From: Desulfobulbaceae bacterium | GTDB lineage: Bacteria > Desulfobacterota > Desulfobulbia > Desulfobulbales > Desulfocapsaceae | Assembly: GCA_031287565.1 (NCBI GenBank) | Contig: JAITSS010000022.1 | Location: forward strand, 1-64,000 | Length of the DNA stretch: 64,000 nt | Direction: 5' to 3' | Shown: one piece after another, positions 63,122-64,000 of the stretch | How positions within the stretch are numbered: position 1 is the stretch's first letter | Layout of the letters: every line of letters starts with the position of its first letter | Notes under the pieces: model-generated | What the model was told of the DNA's origin: nothing | The model's database searches: none | Seen by the model: the letters and a program-made list of their open reading frames with translations, nothing else | Made by a program: the position numbers and the translations under genes

Positions 63122-64000
63122 CACCCGGCCTCCTCACCCCACATCAGCCGCTTCACGCTTTCCCACGCCTCATCGAATTCGGCCAAAAGCACTTGACGCG
63201 AAAGCTGCTCGACGGCGGCGCGGCTTTTCTCATCCAGAGACTGCGCCGAAATATCGTTAAGCAGCCGGTCGATGTCGGCGATATTTTTTTCTTCCAAGGC
63301 CCGCGCCAGTTGTTCAAGAGAGACCGCATCGAGCGCCGCCGTCCCCTCCCGGCCCGTCGTCCGGGTGTTCGTTTTCAGCGCGGCGCGGATGCGTTCCACC
63401 AACCTGACCAGGCAACTGATAAATTCACCGAGCCGCGACTGAATCAGTTCAATATCACCGTCGAGTCCGGCCTGCTCCAGAATCGCCGCCTGCTCGGCCG
63501 GATTCAGCGCTCCGACATTGGCCGAGGCGCTTTTCAAACCATGGACACTGGTGACGAAGGCGGCCATGGAGGCCGCGTCGTCGCCCTTAAATTGGCGCAG
63601 AAAGGGCAGATGTTTTTCCACATCCAGACAATAGATGCCCAAGGCTTCGATATACGAGTCAAGCGAGCCGCCGATCATCGCCACGCCACGCGCCACATCC
63701 AAGCCCTCAATCGCCAAGTCGGGTTCGTCCGCCGTCCGCGCATCACTGGCCGCGAAACGGCGCTTCTCAGGCGGCACCCACTTTTCCATGATGGCGCGCA
63801 GGCTGGCGATTTCTATCGGTTTCGACAGGAAATCATCGAAGCCATTTTTCAGGAACTGTTCCTTCATCCCGGCGACGGCGTTGGCGGTTAAGGCGATGAT
63901 CGGCGCCCTGGCCAGCCAATCATCAATGCCACGCAGCAGTTTGGTGGCCTCCATGCCGTCCATTTCCGGCATCATGTGATCCATGAAGATCAAATCAAAA
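63121..64000 (-). CDS. C-terminal part of a REC-HPt (probably hybrid sensor kinase) protein, truncated by the window edge
   Basis: At least 292 residues; the frame is open at 64000. A receiver domain begins mid-sequence at LIFMDHMMPEMDGMEA (phospho-acceptor Asp in FMDHMMP), with the conserved Thr/Lys in ALTANA and SKPIE. An HPt domain follows with HGLKSASANVGA as the phospho-His motif. A final helical ~90 residues are unassigned. This is the usual C-terminal layout of BarA/ArcB-like hybrid kinases; the kinase core would lie outside the window. Confidence 0.85.
   Translation of the reverse strand, partial: FDLIFMDHMMPEMDGMEATKLLRGIDDWLARAPIIALTANAVAGMKEQFLKNGFDDFLSKPIEIASLRAIMEKWVPPEKRRFAASDARTADEPDLAIEGLDVARGVAMIGGSLDSYIEALGIYCLDVEKHLPFLRQFKGDDAASMAAFVTSVHGLKSASANVGALNPAEQAAILEQAGLDGDIELIQSRLGEFISCLVRLVERIRAALKTNTRTTGREGTAALDAVSLEQLARALEEKNIADIDRLLNDISAQSLDEKSRAAVEQLSRQVLLAEFDEAWESVKRLMWGEEAG

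Noticed and set aside
1-64000. CRISPR arrays, insertion sequences, phage genes or integration sites
   Set aside because: No spaced direct repeats, transposase or integrase motifs, or terminal inverted repeats were seen. The only tRNA has no duplicated 3' end nearby that I could find.

Overview
The window is a bacterial chromosome segment of roughly 55-60% GC (estimated by eye), densely coded and with no insertion sequence, phage or CRISPR signal that I can see. An outer membrane is certain from BamD, a TonB-dependent receptor, a LolA-like protein, DUF1302-type and RND/MMPL export proteins and KdsD/KpsF. The AtpZ-AtpI-AtpB-AtpE block, a NIL-domain ferredoxin, a giant 2-hydroxyacyl-CoA dehydratase activase and LarB together suggest an anaerobic or microaerophilic Gram-negative, perhaps Desulfobacterota-like. 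That placement is inference, and no rRNA is present to fix it.

Layout. 0.3-2.1 kb: a GT28-like protein translationally coupled to a soluble histidine kinase. 2.1-4.9 kb: metK and ahcY, with a clear S-adenosylhomocysteine riboswitch between them. 5.1-6.1 kb: the KdsD/KpsF isomerase. 6.2-8.7 kb: a large membrane protein whose N-terminus looks like a ubiquitin-conjugating (E2) fold with a catalytic-type Cys. 8.9-12.8 kb: HAD phosphatase, YkgJ-type cysteine-cluster protein and a fused SecDF. 13-16.4 kb: larB, NIL-ferredoxin, bamD, trxB, trxA. 16.6-21.9 kb: a small unknown gene, ubiD, a pseudouridine synthase, an HU/IHF protein, a frameshifted rimO and a nucleoside phosphorylase. 22-25.1 kb: F0 ATP synthase genes and hemL.

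25.2-52.9 kb is an uninterrupted specialised-metabolism locus. On the minus strand eleven genes, most overlapping by 4 bp, run from a 2096-residue NRPS (FAAL-like ligase, carrier, degenerate carrier, condensation, adenylation, carrier, thioesterase) through a TonB receptor, RND exporter, saccharopine-dehydrogenase-like reductase, small membrane protein, thioester reductase, giant ATP-driven dehydratase activase, PP-loop enzyme and serine acetyltransferase to a pair of fused ABC permease/ATPases. A divergent plus-strand operon supplies the phosphopantetheinyl transferase, a LolA-like protein, a DUF1302 barrel and an AraC regulator with an N-terminal cysteine cluster. The AT-rich 0.5 kb between the two operons holds a perfect 9-1-9 palindrome and a Fur-like site. 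The best reading is a metallophore or other secreted N-acyl amino-acid-derived metabolite that is made, exported and re-imported by this locus. The dehydratase activase inside it is the most unusual part.

53-64 kb returns to housekeeping genes: a DUF1835 protein, clpA, clpS, tRNA-Pro(CGG), a lytic transglycosylase, ilvC, an unknown lipoprotein, a class II aldolase, a small membrane protein and the C-terminal end of a REC-HPt protein that runs off the window.
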